A DNA stretch of 64,000 bases from Hymenobacter gelipurpurascens. Lineage in GTDB: Bacteria > Bacteroidota > Bacteroidia > Cytophagales > Hymenobacteraceae. The first letter of the stretch is position 1. Each line of letters begins with the position of its first letter. The stretch is from NCBI RefSeq assembly GCF_900187375.1, contig NZ_FYEW01000001.1, positions 1,426,001 to 1,490,000 of the forward strand. Reading direction: 5' to 3'. The position numbers were made by a program, and so were the translations under genes. Of this stretch, positions 29,123 to 38,152 are shown piece after piece. The notes below the pieces were generated by a model. It worked only from the letters and a program-made list of their open reading frames with translations. It was not told the DNA's origin and made no database searches.

Positions 29123-29177
29123 GCTTGCTTGCCACCCACGCCTTCCTCATCCGTTTGCAATACCCATTCTCTCGCTC

Positions 29178-31271
29178 ATGCTTGACCCTTCCCTAGATAA
29201 AACCAACGAGGAGCTGAATACTGCCAAGCAGGTACAGCTCGATAATGTCGGCGCGCTGACCCGTGACCAGCTCACCCCCGACGCGGCGACGGAGCCCCAG
29301 GGCCACGACGTTCCAGGTCATAACCATGCTCCGGCGGCGGATACAACACCAGACCCACATGCCGGTCACAGCCATGCAGCCGATGGTGACCACGACCATG
29401 CGCATGGGGAGGCGGGAGCTAGTCCCTACCTGTGGCCCGGCGTGAGCCTGGCGCTGCTGCTGGTCGGTATCGGCCTGGACTATTTCGATGTACCCTTCTT
29501 CAGCGGCACCGTACGCCTGCTGTGGTACGGAGTGGCCTTCCTGCTCGTCGGCTGGAAAGTCATGAAGGCCGCTGTGCTCAGCATCCCTTCGGGCAACGTG
29601 TTCAATGAGTTTCTGCTCATGAGTCTGGCTACGGTGGGAGCCTTTTCCATCGGTGAGTACCCGGAAGGAGTCGCCGTGATGCTGTTCTACACCGTGGGCG
29701 AGCTGTTCCAAGACGCGGCTGTGAACCGGGCTAAGCGCAGCATCCGAGCCCTGCTAGAGATTCAAGCCACTGAGGTCACCGTGTTGCGTGGTGGGCGGAG
29801 TATGGTGCTGGATCCCAAGCAGGTGCAGCTGGGCGATACCATCGAAGTGAAACCCGGGGAGAAAGTGGCCCTGGACGGAACGCTGACGGTGGGACCCGCG
29901 AGCTTCAATACCGCCGCGCTCACAGGAGAGTCAGCTCCTCAAACCAAGCAAACCGGCGAAGGTGTGCTGGCCGGCATGATCAACCAGGAGTCGTTGGTGC
30001 AGGTGCTGGTCACGGCCACCTACCAGGACACCAAGCTGGCGAAGATACTAGCGATGGTGCAGGACGCCGTAGGACGCAAAGCGAAAACTCAGCTGTTCAT
30101 CACGCGCTTTGCGAAAGTCTACACCCCTATTGTCGTGCTGCTGGCCGCGCTGCTCATCGCCGTGCCCTACCTCCTCGTGGACGACTACGTGTTTCGGGAC
30201 TGGCTCTACCGGGCGCTCGTCTTCCTGGTTATCTCCTGTCCCTGTGCGCTGGTGGTAAGTATCCCCCTGGGCTACTTCGGCGGTATCGGGGCGGCCTCCC
30301 GAGCAGGCATCCTGCTCAAGGGCTCCAACTTCCTGGACGTGCTGCGTGAAATTGACACCGTGGTAATGGACAAGACCGGAACGCTTACCCAGGGCGTGTT
30401 TGCCGTGCAGCAAGTTCAGCCCGCAACGGGGTTCGACGCTACGCAGCTCTTGCCGCTGGTAGGTGCCCTGGAGACCAAATCCACCCACCCCATTGCCAAA
30501 GCGGTAGTTCAGCACGTGGGTAGTGCGGTGACAGGCGTCACGGTAGAGAACGTGGAGGAAATAGCCGGCCACGGGCTGCGCGGCCGAGTCGACGGTAAGG
30601 AGGTACTCGCTGGCAACACCAAGCTGCTGACCAAGTTCAGCGTGCCCTACCCACCCGAAGTCGACCAAGTAGTAGATAGCATCGTGGTAGCGGCCGTGGA
30701 TGGGAAGTACGCTGGCTACCTGACGGTGGCGGATGCACCCAAAGCGGACGCTGAGCAGACGGTGCGTGAGCTGCGAGCCGACGGCATCACGAAGATCGTC
30801 ATGCTCTCCGGCGATAAGGACAGCATCACCCAGCGAGTAGCCCAGCAACTCGGCATTGACGAGGCCCACGGAGGTCTGTTGCCGGAGGACAAAGCCCGCT
30901 ACGTGCAGGAGTATCTCACTGCCGGTCGCAAGCTGGCGTTTGTGGGGGATGGAGTGAACGACGCCCCGGTAGTAGCCTTAGCGGATGTCGGTATTGCTAT
31001 GGGTGGTCTGGGGTCGGACGCCACCATCGAAACGGCCGACGTCGTGATTCAAACGGACCACCCCAGTAAGATTGCTACGGCTCGCCGTATTGCCCGCGCC
31101 ACTCACTCAGTGGTGTGGCAGAACATCTGGCTCGCGTTTGGGGTGAAAGCCATCGTCCTGGCTCTCGGAGCGGGTGGGGTAGCCACTATGTGGGAGGCCG
31201 TGTTTGCCGACGTGGGGGTAGCCTTGCTCGCGATTCTCAATGCCTGGCGGATTCAACGCATGAAGTTTTAA
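29178..31271 (+). CDS. Heavy-metal-translocating P-type ATPase (P1B, Zn/Cd/Pb type)
   Basis: This 697-residue P1B ATPase exports metal using ATP. The membrane metal site is C354-P-C356 (SCPCALVVSIPLG), the phosphorylated Asp398 is in DKTGTLTQG, the HP motif is STHPIAK, and the hinge is GDGVND. The last helix segment FADVGVALLAILNAWR matches Zn/Cd/Pb-type pumps. In place of an HMA domain, residues 43-77 hold nine His, a likely metal-collecting tail. The ATG at 29178 is chosen because the longer frame overlaps the upstream gene and adds no conserved sequence. DUF3703 follows after 3 bases. Confidence 0.95.
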   Translation: MLDPSLDKTNEELNTAKQVQLDNVGALTRDQLTPDAATEPQGHDVPGHNHAPAADTTPDPHAGHSHAADGDHDHAHGEAGASPYLWPGVSLALLLVGIGLDYFDVPFFSGTVRLLWYGVAFLLVGWKVMKAAVLSIPSGNVFNEFLLMSLATVGAFSIGEYPEGVAVMLFYTVGELFQDAAVNRAKRSIRALLEIQATEVTVLRGGRSMVLDPKQVQLGDTIEVKPGEKVALDGTLTVGPASFNTAALTGESAPQTKQTGEGVLAGMINQESLVQVLVTATYQDTKLAKILAMVQDAVGRKAKTQLFITRFAKVYTPIVVLLAALLIAVPYLLVDDYVFRDWLYRALVFLVISCPCALVVSIPLGYFGGIGAASRAGILLKGSNFLDVLREIDTVVMDKTGTLTQGVFAVQQVQPATGFDATQLLPLVGALETKSTHPIAKAVVQHVGSAVTGVTVENVEEIAGHGLRGRVDGKEVLAGNTKLLTKFSVPYPPEVDQVVDSIVVAAVDGKYAGYLTVADAPKADAEQTVRELRADGITKIVMLSGDKDSITQRVAQQLGIDEAHGGLLPEDKARYVQEYLTAGRKLAFVGDGVNDAPVVALADVGIAMGGLGSDATIETADVVIQTDHPSKIATARRIARATHSVVWQNIWLAFGVKAIVLALGAGGVATMWEAVFADVGVALLAILNAWRIQRMKF

Positions 31272-31274
31272 GCC

Positions 31275-31637
31275 ATGAACACATTGCTGCTTCCAGCTCG
31301 CCTGCGGCCGCATTTCCAAACCGAACTGCGCAAGGCTCACGAGGCTTATGCTCGTCAGGATCTAACAGGTGCGTTTCACCATTTAGAACGCGCCCATATC
31401 CTGGGTCAGCGCTGGTCCATTTCGCATACTCAGGTGCACCTGCTGATGCTGGCGCATGGGTTGCGTACGCGTAACCTGCGCGAAATACTGGGTCAGTTGC
31501 CTCGCATCGTGTTCGGCTTCCTTGGTTCGCTGGTCGGCAGGGTGCCCACCGGGAATACCGGGGGCGCCAACGTGAAAGCCGAGCAACCGATGCCCGTTCC
31601 AGTGGACTTGCAACACTTATTGGATGGTGCAGGCTAG
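31275..31637 (+). CDS. DUF3703 family protein
   Basis: This 120-residue protein matches DUF3703 along its length: HFQTELRKAHEAYARQDL, HHLERAHILGQRWSISHTQV, LGSLVGRVPTGNTGGANV, PMPVPVDL. The family has no known function but commonly accompanies metal-resistance genes. It is coupled to the P-type ATPase gene (3-base gap) and followed directly by the ACR3 remnant. Confidence 0.92.
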   Translation: MNTLLLPARLRPHFQTELRKAHEAYARQDLTGAFHHLERAHILGQRWSISHTQVHLLMLAHGLRTRNLREILGQLPRIVFGFLGSLVGRVPTGNTGGANVKAEQPMPVPVDLQHLLDGAG

Positions 31638-31657
31638 ACTCGCTTCGCTGCATTCTG

Positions 31658-31783
31658 AACTCCGGACAGTCATTTGCTGGCGTCATCAACCCTTTGATTG
31701 AGGTGCCTGTGCTGATTGCTTTAGTGAATGTAGCCTTCTGGTTTCGTCGTCGCTGGTACGGGGGTAAGAGCTCGCCCTCCTAG
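31658..31783 (+). pseudogene. ACR3-family arsenite efflux pump, C-terminal remnant
   Basis: The frame from 31658 to the TAG at 31781-31783 reads NSGQSFAGVINPLIEVPVLI then ALVNVAFWFRRRWYGGK. This is the last transmembrane segment and tail of ACR3 arsenical-resistance permeases (normally NSGQAFAxVIGPLVEVPVLI). It has 41 codons of about 350 and no start; a TGA lies just upstream in frame. It shows that an arsenic-resistance gene once followed the metal cluster. Confidence 0.82.
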
Positions 31784-31808
31784 ACACCTAATAGACAACG
31801 CCAAAACA

Positions 31809-31868
31809 TGCGCCTCCCTGATCGACGTGATAACCTGTTGTCACCGTTGATTAGGGAGGCGCACGTTT
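31809..31868 (+). terminator. Long imperfect inverted repeat / terminator
   Basis: Arms of about 27 bases pair over 31809-31863: the outer 11 bp TGCGCCTCCCT and AGGGAGGCGCA are perfect, the inner part has a few mismatches, and GTTTT follows. It marks the right end of the metal island. It may be a terminator for the ATPase operon; its length is unusual for one. Confidence 0.6.
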
Positions 31869-32751
31869 TCTACCACATGTGTTGGTTGCTACCCCTTGTC
31901 GAAAAGGAGCTATGACAAGGGTCAATAACAACTGCCCACACATTCAAGGTGTTCAATATTTGAGTGTGTGCGCACACATGAGTACTACCTCTCTTACCTG
32001 GGTGAGCGGTGTTCTCGTGCTCACAACAGATTCCTGGTTCCTAAGATCACTAGATAGCTATCTCCGTCATCCAGGCGGTTTCGGTGTGGTCGTTCGCATC
32101 TTGACCCTTGAGCAGATAGCGTTGGGTGCCACCTGCCTTGCGCACTATATGGCTAACTCCCTTCAGCCTACCCTGTCCTCTCCTACAGGCACGATACCCT
32201 CCAGTAATCGAGGAGCTCTGGTTGCAGTGCTACCAGTAACGCGCCAGATGCCACATCCCTGCGCAGTGTAAGAACCGGGCAGTGAAAAAACTATGGAAAA
32301 AAATAGGTGAGTCCCGAGTGCGCGAGAGTACCGGGTATACTACAAGACACCCCCCGGTGCTTCGAGGCAACCGACCCACCCCCTCCATGAGCTAACCTTC
32401 GCTCTTGAATGGGGGCTGCACAAGCAACGCGCTTCGGGTTCAAGCTTTCACATCGAGCTTTACTGTCGTGGATTCATATGCTGCTACGGCGCAGTAGCGT
32501 AAACCCACAATCAATGCGCGTAATAATGCGCTTGCGTTCAGTAGGTTAAGTGCAAACAATGGATTAAATTAGGTTACTACGATCCTTTGAGCGGCCGCCT
32601 AGAACCGTCCGTCTGGACGAGGGGCTTGTCCTTCCGCCGAGCTTACTGTGGCTCATTCCGTCCCGCCTCTCCCCTTCTATGCTGCTGGATAGCGCTGTTC
32701 GGCATAGACCTGATGGGGCAACCTAAGTACAACCCTCTATTCCCTAGTGCC
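31869..32751. other. Long non-coding leader region before the first FG-GAP gene
   Basis: No gene is credible here; a 130-codon frame at 31879-32271 has no family features. Bases about 32150-32385 are homologous to 62392-62627, which also lie upstream of an FG-GAP gene. A weak -7-like ATCCTTTG lies at 32582-32589, and 32520-32600 is AT-richer. Confidence 0.5.
32150..32385 (+). repeat. Dispersed repeat, copy 1 (long form)
   Basis: The best-conserved part is 32319-32380: CGCGAGAGTACCGGGTATAC, then ACAAGACACCCCCCGG, TGCTTCGAGGCAACCGACCC. It recurs at 35304-35373 and 62559-62625. Upstream segments (GGCTAACTCC; CTGCGCAGTG; AAATAGGTGAGTCCCGAGTG) are also shared with the 62.4-kb copy, giving about 235 bp of homology. 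Confidence 0.75.
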
Positions 32752-35157
32752 ATGCAACATTATTTTACCCGTTTCCTGCTGTTACTGCTGGCAGTATGCC
32801 TGTTGCAACCTTCATCGGCAGAGTTACTACGCTTCGAAACTGAAGCACAGAAGGCGAGCACTACACAAGTAGGCATAAGCGGCATCAGCGTTCCTTTAAA
32901 GTGGCTTGAGCCCGCGAAGACAACTGAGCACGTGTCTAGGCCTTCCGTACCAAGCAGCAATAGCTTCAGTTTACCGTTTGCATATGCCTATCCTGTAGCG
33001 GTTTCAACCGCCACAGGATCAGGAAACTTCGGCGGCGGCTCCAACGTGCCCGTGGGCGGTAATCCTAATTCAGTCCGCGTCGGTGACGTGGACGGGGACG
33101 GAGACTTGGATCTGCTCACCGCTAATGGCAACAGTGGATCAGTAAGCGTGCGGCTGAATGGCGGTATAGGTGGCTTCAGTGGTGGTTCCGACTTACCCAT
33201 AATCGAATGTTTTTCAGTCTGCGTCGGGGATGTAGACGGGGACGGCGACCTGGACCTGCTTGCCCCTAGTTACAGTAGCAGTACAGTAAGTGTGCGGTTA
33301 AACGACGGCGTAGGCAGCTTCAGCGGCGGCTCCGACGTGCCCACAGGCAGGAGCCCTGCATCCGTTGCGGTCGGGGACGTGGACGGGGACGGCGACTTGG
33401 ACTTGCTTACACCTAATACCAACGGCGGATCAGTAAGTGTGCGGCTGAACGACGGCGTAGGCGGCTTCAGTGGTGGCTCCGACGTGCCTGTGGGTAATAA
33501 TCCTAGTTCTATTGTAGTCAGGGACTTGGACGGAGACGGCGACCTGGATCTGCTTACCGCTGATTACTCATACGATATAGTGAAAGTGCGACTGAATGAC
33601 GGCAGTGGTAGCTTCAGCGGCGGTTCTAACGTGCCTATAAGCGGCGGTCCCATAAGTGTTGCGGTCGGCGACGTGGACATGGACGGGGACCTAGACTTCC
33701 TAACCGCCAATTACTTCAACAGAACGGTGAGCGTGCGGCTAAATGACGGCAGCGGCGGCTTCAGCGGAGGTTCTAACGTGCCTATGGCGAATTATGTACG
33801 TTCTGTTGCGGTCGGGGACGTGGACGGGGATGGCGACCTAGACCTGCTCGCCGCATTTGAAGGAAGCAATATGGTGAGTGTACAGCTGAACAACGGCAGC
33901 GGCGGCTTCAGGGAAGGCTCCTACGTGCCCGTGGGCACTTATCCTAGCTCAGTCTGCGTCGGGGACGTGGATGGGGACGGCGACCTGGACTTGCTCACTG
34001 CTAACACCGGCAGCGGATCGGTGAGCGTGCGGCTGAACCTGCCTCCTAATAATGCACCCGTGGCGAATGCGCAAAATGTAAGTACGGCCGAGGATGTGGC
34101 AAAGGACATTACCCTAAGCGGTACTGATGCTGACGGCAATGCGCTGACCTACAGCATCGATACTCCGCCTGTTCACGGCACGCTCAGTGGCACGGGGGCT
34201 ACCCGTACCTACACGCCTAATACCAACTACAACGGATCGGATAGCTTCACATTCACTGTTAGCGATGGCATCCTGACGTCGGTTCCTGCTACCGTTTCTG
34301 TCACTATAACAGCCGTGAATGATGCCCCCGTGCTGGCAGGCGTTCCCGCCAGTGCCAGTATCCCTCGTCAGGTGCTCTACTCCTTTACGGCCTCGGCCAC
34401 GGATGTGGAGGGAAGTGCTCTCATGTTTTCCCTGCAGGGAGCCCCTGCGGGCGCTTCTATTAACTCCACGACCGGCGCGCTCTCTTGGACGCCATCCGCC
34501 AGTCAGGCTGGTGCCTCTTACACTTTTGCTGTGCGGGTCACAGACGGGTCACTAACCGCCTCGCAGAATACTACCCTCACCGTGCTCAAGAGCGTGCCGG
34601 TTCCCTCTATCAACTCCTTTGCCCCCTCCTCCGGGCCGGTAGGGACAAGTGTGCTCTTAACGGGGGTTAACTTCGAAGGTACCAGTGGCGTGACCTTTAA
34701 TGGCGTACGGGCAGCCTACAAAGTGCAGGATGCGACCAGTATCCTGACCATGGTCCCCCCCGGCGCTAAAACAGGTAAAATCACAGTGACTGCTCCCGGA
34801 GGTACGGCTACCAGCAAGGGCCAGTTTAAGGTAACAGCCGGCACTGCCCTGATGGCCACGCAAACGCAGTTGGCATATGGCGAAGTAGTCCAAGGGGAAA
34901 TGGCCTTGCAGGCCAGCCCCAATCCGTTTCGGGATCGAATCTCACTACGGTTCTCTTTGGCTGAGGAGCAGGCCTACGAGTTGCGCGTCTATGATCTGCG
35001 GGGCGCGCTAGTGCAGGTGCTGCGGTCCGGTAGTAGCCCCGCAGGTCAGCTCCAGGAGGTGGAATGGGACGCCAGTACGTGTGCGGAGGGGCTGTACCTG
35101 ATTCACCTGAACTCTGCTGGCAGGTCACAGAATCTGAAAGTCCTGCTAACCCGCTGA
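32752..35157 (+). CDS. FG-GAP/VCBS repeat protein with Ig-like, IPT/TIG and T9SS sorting domains
   Basis: This 801-residue secreted protein has a signal peptide (FTRFLLLLLAVCLLQPSSAE). Seven FG-GAP repeats span about residues 90-430, each with a calcium-binding DVDGDGDLDLL loop and a VSVRLNDG strand. These are followed by a cadherin-like/VCBS domain (NAPVANAQNVSTAEDVAKDI), a putative Ig domain (AGVPASASIPRQVLYSFTAS), an IPT/TIG domain (PSINSFAPSSGPVGTSVLLT), and a C-terminal type A sorting domain for the type IX secretion system (LQASPNPFRDRISLRFSL ... NLKVLLTR). It is probably a surface adhesin or binding protein. The ATG at 32752 starts the signal peptide; upstream frame is non-conserved. 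Dispersed-repeat copies lie on both sides. Confidence 0.93.
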   Translation: MQHYFTRFLLLLLAVCLLQPSSAELLRFETEAQKASTTQVGISGISVPLKWLEPAKTTEHVSRPSVPSSNSFSLPFAYAYPVAVSTATGSGNFGGGSNVPVGGNPNSVRVGDVDGDGDLDLLTANGNSGSVSVRLNGGIGGFSGGSDLPIIECFSVCVGDVDGDGDLDLLAPSYSSSTVSVRLNDGVGSFSGGSDVPTGRSPASVAVGDVDGDGDLDLLTPNTNGGSVSVRLNDGVGGFSGGSDVPVGNNPSSIVVRDLDGDGDLDLLTADYSYDIVKVRLNDGSGSFSGGSNVPISGGPISVAVGDVDMDGDLDFLTANYFNRTVSVRLNDGSGGFSGGSNVPMANYVRSVAVGDVDGDGDLDLLAAFEGSNMVSVQLNNGSGGFREGSYVPVGTYPSSVCVGDVDGDGDLDLLTANTGSGSVSVRLNLPPNNAPVANAQNVSTAEDVAKDITLSGTDADGNALTYSIDTPPVHGTLSGTGATRTYTPNTNYNGSDSFTFTVSDGILTSVPATVSVTITAVNDAPVLAGVPASASIPRQVLYSFTASATDVEGSALMFSLQGAPAGASINSTTGALSWTPSASQAGASYTFAVRVTDGSLTASQNTTLTVLKSVPVPSINSFAPSSGPVGTSVLLTGVNFEGTSGVTFNGVRAAYKVQDATSILTMVPPGAKTGKITVTAPGGTATSKGQFKVTAGTALMATQTQLAYGEVVQGEMALQASPNPFRDRISLRFSLAEEQAYELRVYDLRGALVQVLRSGSSPAGQLQEVEWDASTCAEGLYLIHLNSAGRSQNLKVLLTR

Positions 35158-35240
35158 ACGGATAACCCTATACAGTACATCCGATTTTACACGCAACTGT
35201 AAAAACCGGCACTGGAACGTAACTCAACTGCTACCCAGAT

Positions 35241-35277
35241 CGCCCTGGCCGCTCTCGTGGTCGGGGCGTTTTGCTTT
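35241..35277 (+). terminator. Terminator after the first FG-GAP gene
   Basis: CGCCCTGGCCGC pairs with GTGGTCGGGGCG (12 pairs with G-T wobbles) around a 4-base loop, followed by TTTTGCTTT. Confidence 0.75.
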
Positions 35278-35303
35278 ACCGCTTCGTATAAGCACCCGTT
35301 GCA

Positions 35304-35373
35304 CGTGCTCGCGAGAGTGCCGGGTATACCACAAGACACCCCCGGTGCTTCGCGGCAACCGACCCACCCCCCA
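35304..35373 (+). repeat. Dispersed repeat, copy 2 (short form)
   Basis: The segment CTCGCGAGAGTGCCGGGTAT, ACCACAAGACACCCCCGGTG, CTTCGCGGCAACCGACCCAC is nearly identical to 32318-32381. It lies after the FG-GAP gene, so that gene is bracketed by direct repeats about 2.99 kb apart. Confidence 0.78.
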
Positions 35374-35436
35374 CCTCATGCAGCCCGGCGTGTTGCCCGG
35401 CGATTTAAATCGTTCACGTTTAACTGCTGCAGAGTT

Positions 35437-36362
35437 ATGACCCACCCCTTCACCCGGCCAGTCGCCGGCAGTGCCGCATGCACCTGCTCCTGCAGGGCAG
35501 CAGCGGATCCGGCAAGACCATGAGTGCCCTGCTGCTCGCTTACGGCCTTGCGGCCGGCGACTAGAGCAAGGTCGCCCTCATCGACAGCGAGCGCGGCTCC
35601 GCTCACCTCTACGCCGACCTGGGCGCCTACCAGGTCCTGCCGCTTACAGCACCGTTTACCCCGGAGCGCTACCTGGATGCGCTGGCCATCTGTGAGCAGG
35701 CGGGCATGCAGGTCATCATCCTGGACTCGATCACCCACTGCTGGGAGTACCTGCTCGACTACCACGCCAGCCTGCCGGGCAACTCGTTCACGGCCTGGAG
35801 CAAGGTCACCCCGCGCCATAACGCCTTCGTAGACCGGCTGCTGCGCTCCCCAGCCCACATCATCGCCACGGTGCGCTCCAAAACAGAGTATGCTCTCTCG
35901 GAGAAGAACGGCAAGCAGGTGCCCGAGTAGCTGGGCATGAAGAGCATCCAGCGTGACGGGCTGGACTACGAGTTCAGCCTCGTCTTTGAGCTCGACAGCA
36001 AGCATTATGCGGTGGCCACCAAGGACCGCACCCGCCTGTTTGCCGAGCAGCAGCCCTTCCGGCTCGGGGAAGGCACCGGACAGGCCCTGCTGGAATGGTG
36101 CGGTACCGGAAGTCCGGCTATTACACTGCTGGATGAGCAGGGCGTACGCCAGGCCATCCGGCAGGTGCGCACGCTGGATGAGCTGGTAACGCTCTACTAT
36201 CACACCGCTCCCGAGCACTAGGCCTCACTCCGGGCCGAGTTCCAAGAGCAGAAACAACACCTGCAGTCTCTACTACAAGCACCCAGCAGCCTGGGGGCCG
36301 ATCACCTCTACCTTCAACCCAACCCCACAAACACCCATGGAAACCTCGCTCATTCGGCTTAA
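35437..36362 (+). pseudogene. AAA ATPase (phage Sak4/RecA-like NTP-binding) with three in-frame TAG codons
   Basis: From 35478 a single frame encodes a P-loop ATPase of the kind found in phages and mobile elements of Bacteroidota: Walker A GSSGSGKT, VALIDSERGSAHLYADLG, Walker B-like VIILDSITHCWEYL, RSKTEYALSEKNGKQV, and GMKSIQRDGLDYEFSLVF. The frame is interrupted by TAG at 35562-35564, 35928-35930 and 36219-36221, with homology-like sequence continuing after each, and ends at TAA 36360-36362, overlapping the DUF3871 gene. The N-terminus also appears frameshifted (ATG 35437 in another frame). Simplest reading: a decayed gene. Amber read-through is a less likely alternative. Confidence 0.75.
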
Positions 36363-37351
36363 TGCCGCCCCCACACTGCTGCACGTACTACCCGAGGCCG
36401 ACCCGCAAGAGTCGGCCTTTTCTGTGTCCTCTACTTCCCGCGCCTTCATCGAGGCCAACACCACCCCGACGAGCTTCTCCGAGATCCGGCGCGACCACAT
36501 CATCCCCGTCTTCGTGAAGGACAACGAGCCGCTCATCAGCCAGGCCGACTTCATTCAGGTCACGGCCCAGGCCGTGCGCGACGTGTTTCGGGGCGAAGAG
36601 ATCCTCACCCCGCAGATCCGGGTGTCGCACCCCATCAAGGGCCGCACCCCGGATGCCAAGGACAAGCCGGCCAAAGACCTGCAGGACTGGGAGCGCACGC
36701 TCTATTACGAGCGCATGATGTTCGCCATCGAGATCCCCACCATGTTCGATGAGATCGGTGGCAACCGGCTCACGCTCATCGTCGGCGGGGTGAAGGCCTA
36801 CAACCTGGACAACCTCTACAATCGCAAGGGCGCGGTGGAACACTTCAAGCTGTTCGTGGGCTTCGAAAACAGGGTCTGTACGAACCTCTGCGTCCGAACT
36901 GACGGGCTACATGGACGACCTGCGCGTGAGCAGCGTGGAGCAGCTCCAAAAGGCCATTTACCAGCTGTTGCATGCGTATGACCACCACCAGCATCTGCGC
37001 CAGCTGCAGACGCTGACCGAGTACTCGATTACGGAGCAGCAGTTCGCCCAGCTCATCGGGCGCTGCCGCATGTATCAGTACCTGCCCGCTGCCGCCAAGC
37101 AACAGATTCCGGCGCTGCTCTACGGCGATCAGCAGCTGGCCAATGTCTGCAAGGACTACTACCGCGACCAGAGCTTCTGCCGCGAACCCAATGGGGACAT
37201 CAACCTGTGGCGGCTCTACAATCTGTTCACGGGGGCCAACAAGTCCACCTACATCGACCAGTTCCTTGATCGGTCAGTCAATGCGCTGGACTTTACGCAA
37301 CAGGTTCAATATGCGCTTGAGGGTACGAGTAATAATTGGTACTTGAGCTAA
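36337..37351 (+). pseudogene. DUF3871 family protein, frameshifted
   Basis: Two consecutive frames together make one DUF3871 protein of about 338 residues. Part 1 (36337 to about 36904) carries RAFIEANTTPTSFSEI, IPVFVKDNEPLIS, IRVSHPIKGRTPDAKDKPAK, YYERMMFAIEIP and VCTNLCVRTDG. Part 2 (frame of 36911, to TAA at 37351) carries QFAQLIGRCRMYQYLP, DYYRDQSFCR, INLWRLYNLFTGANKSTYID and ends NNWYLS. A one-base insertion in GGGC at 36904-36907 explains the break. The family is carried by Bacteroidota mobile elements and has no known activity. Here it follows the broken AAA ATPase. Confidence 0.85.
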
Positions 37352-37377
37352 CCTTCGATTCTACAAGGAGGAAAATG

Positions 37378-37414
37378 GAATCCCGTCCGGCAGGAAGAGT
37401 GCCGGGCGGGATTC
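37378..37414. terminator. Hairpin between DUF3871 remnant and a convergent lipoprotein gene
   Basis: GAATCCCGTCCGGCA pairs with TGCCGGGCGGGATTC around GGAAGAG. No clear T-run follows, so termination is probable but not certain. Confidence 0.6.
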
Positions 37415-37555
37415 TGTGCTTTCCCTGCTGCAGGGTGCGACCACACGCTTGCCCATGACATCGCGGTGGGTTGGATAGTCCTTTCAAACGGGCCGCTCCG
37501 TACTGTCCTCTGGTTGATTCACCGAAACGACGGGGTGTCTGCCCCGGTTGGTCCG

Positions 37556-38077
37556 CTAGTAGGTAATTTCCCCAACGAAGGACGCCGTACCCGCCGGGTT
37601 GTTGAAGTCGAGCACATCGGTTCCATAAATGTTGCCCGTAGCCCCTGTAAATCGGCCGGTTCCGCCGGTGATGGTGAAGTTGACCTGGACCGTGAACGTA
37701 GTAGCCGTTAGTGGCACGAGGACGATATCCAAGGTTCCCACCAATTGGTCGCCGTTGGCAGCCGTAATGGTGCGCGTGCCAGTACCCGATAGCGCATTGA
37801 TATCCAGGATGGGGAAGTCCTCAAAGGTCGATTTACCCAGGTGGGACATCTGCCCGGTCCCATTCACGACGGCTCCTCCTGGAGCCGAGGGTAGCGGAGA
37901 GGCCAGGGTGGCAAATGTTCCTTGCACGCTCACTGTGTGCTTGGCCTCTTTCAGGCGGGCGTCAGCGGTGGTTTCGCGCGCGGTGAGCTCCGCAGGGCTT
38001 CCTTCGGTAAGGTCAACTTTTTCGCACCCCGCTAAGGATAGCAGCACGATAGGCAGGACGATCAACAGCTTTTTCAT
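37556..38077 (-). CDS. Lipoprotein with dirigent-like GGTGRFxGATG motif
   Basis: This 173-residue lipoprotein has its lipobox at LSLAGC (Cys18). The mature part is beta-rich and ends with FTITGGTGRFTGATGNIYGT, a motif found in allene-oxide-cyclase/dirigent-like barrel proteins and many uncharacterised bacterial exported proteins. No enzymatic role is claimed. It is followed upstream on the same strand by another lipoprotein gene 75 bases away. Confidence 0.8.
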   Translation of the reverse strand: MKKLLIVLPIVLLSLAGCEKVDLTEGSPAELTARETTADARLKEAKHTVSVQGTFATLASPLPSAPGGAVVNGTGQMSHLGKSTFEDFPILDINALSGTGTRTITAANGDQLVGTLDIVLVPLTATTFTVQVNFTITGGTGRFTGATGNIYGTDVLDFNNPAGTASFVGEITY

Positions 38078-38152
38078 TGGAGAAGGGGGTAAAACGTGAA
38101 GGAGGAATGACGGGCAGAGCGTGCCCCCGGTCGCGGCTTGTCTCGTAACCGG

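Noticed and set aside
31879..32271. A 130-codon plus-strand frame
   Set aside because: It has no recognisable domain, runs into the dispersed repeat homologous to 62.4 kb, and that copy does not preserve the frame.
33020..34040. Short tandem repeats that could suggest a CRISPR array
   Set aside because: They are in-frame FG-GAP coding repeats of about 140 bases with varying sequence and no constant spacers.
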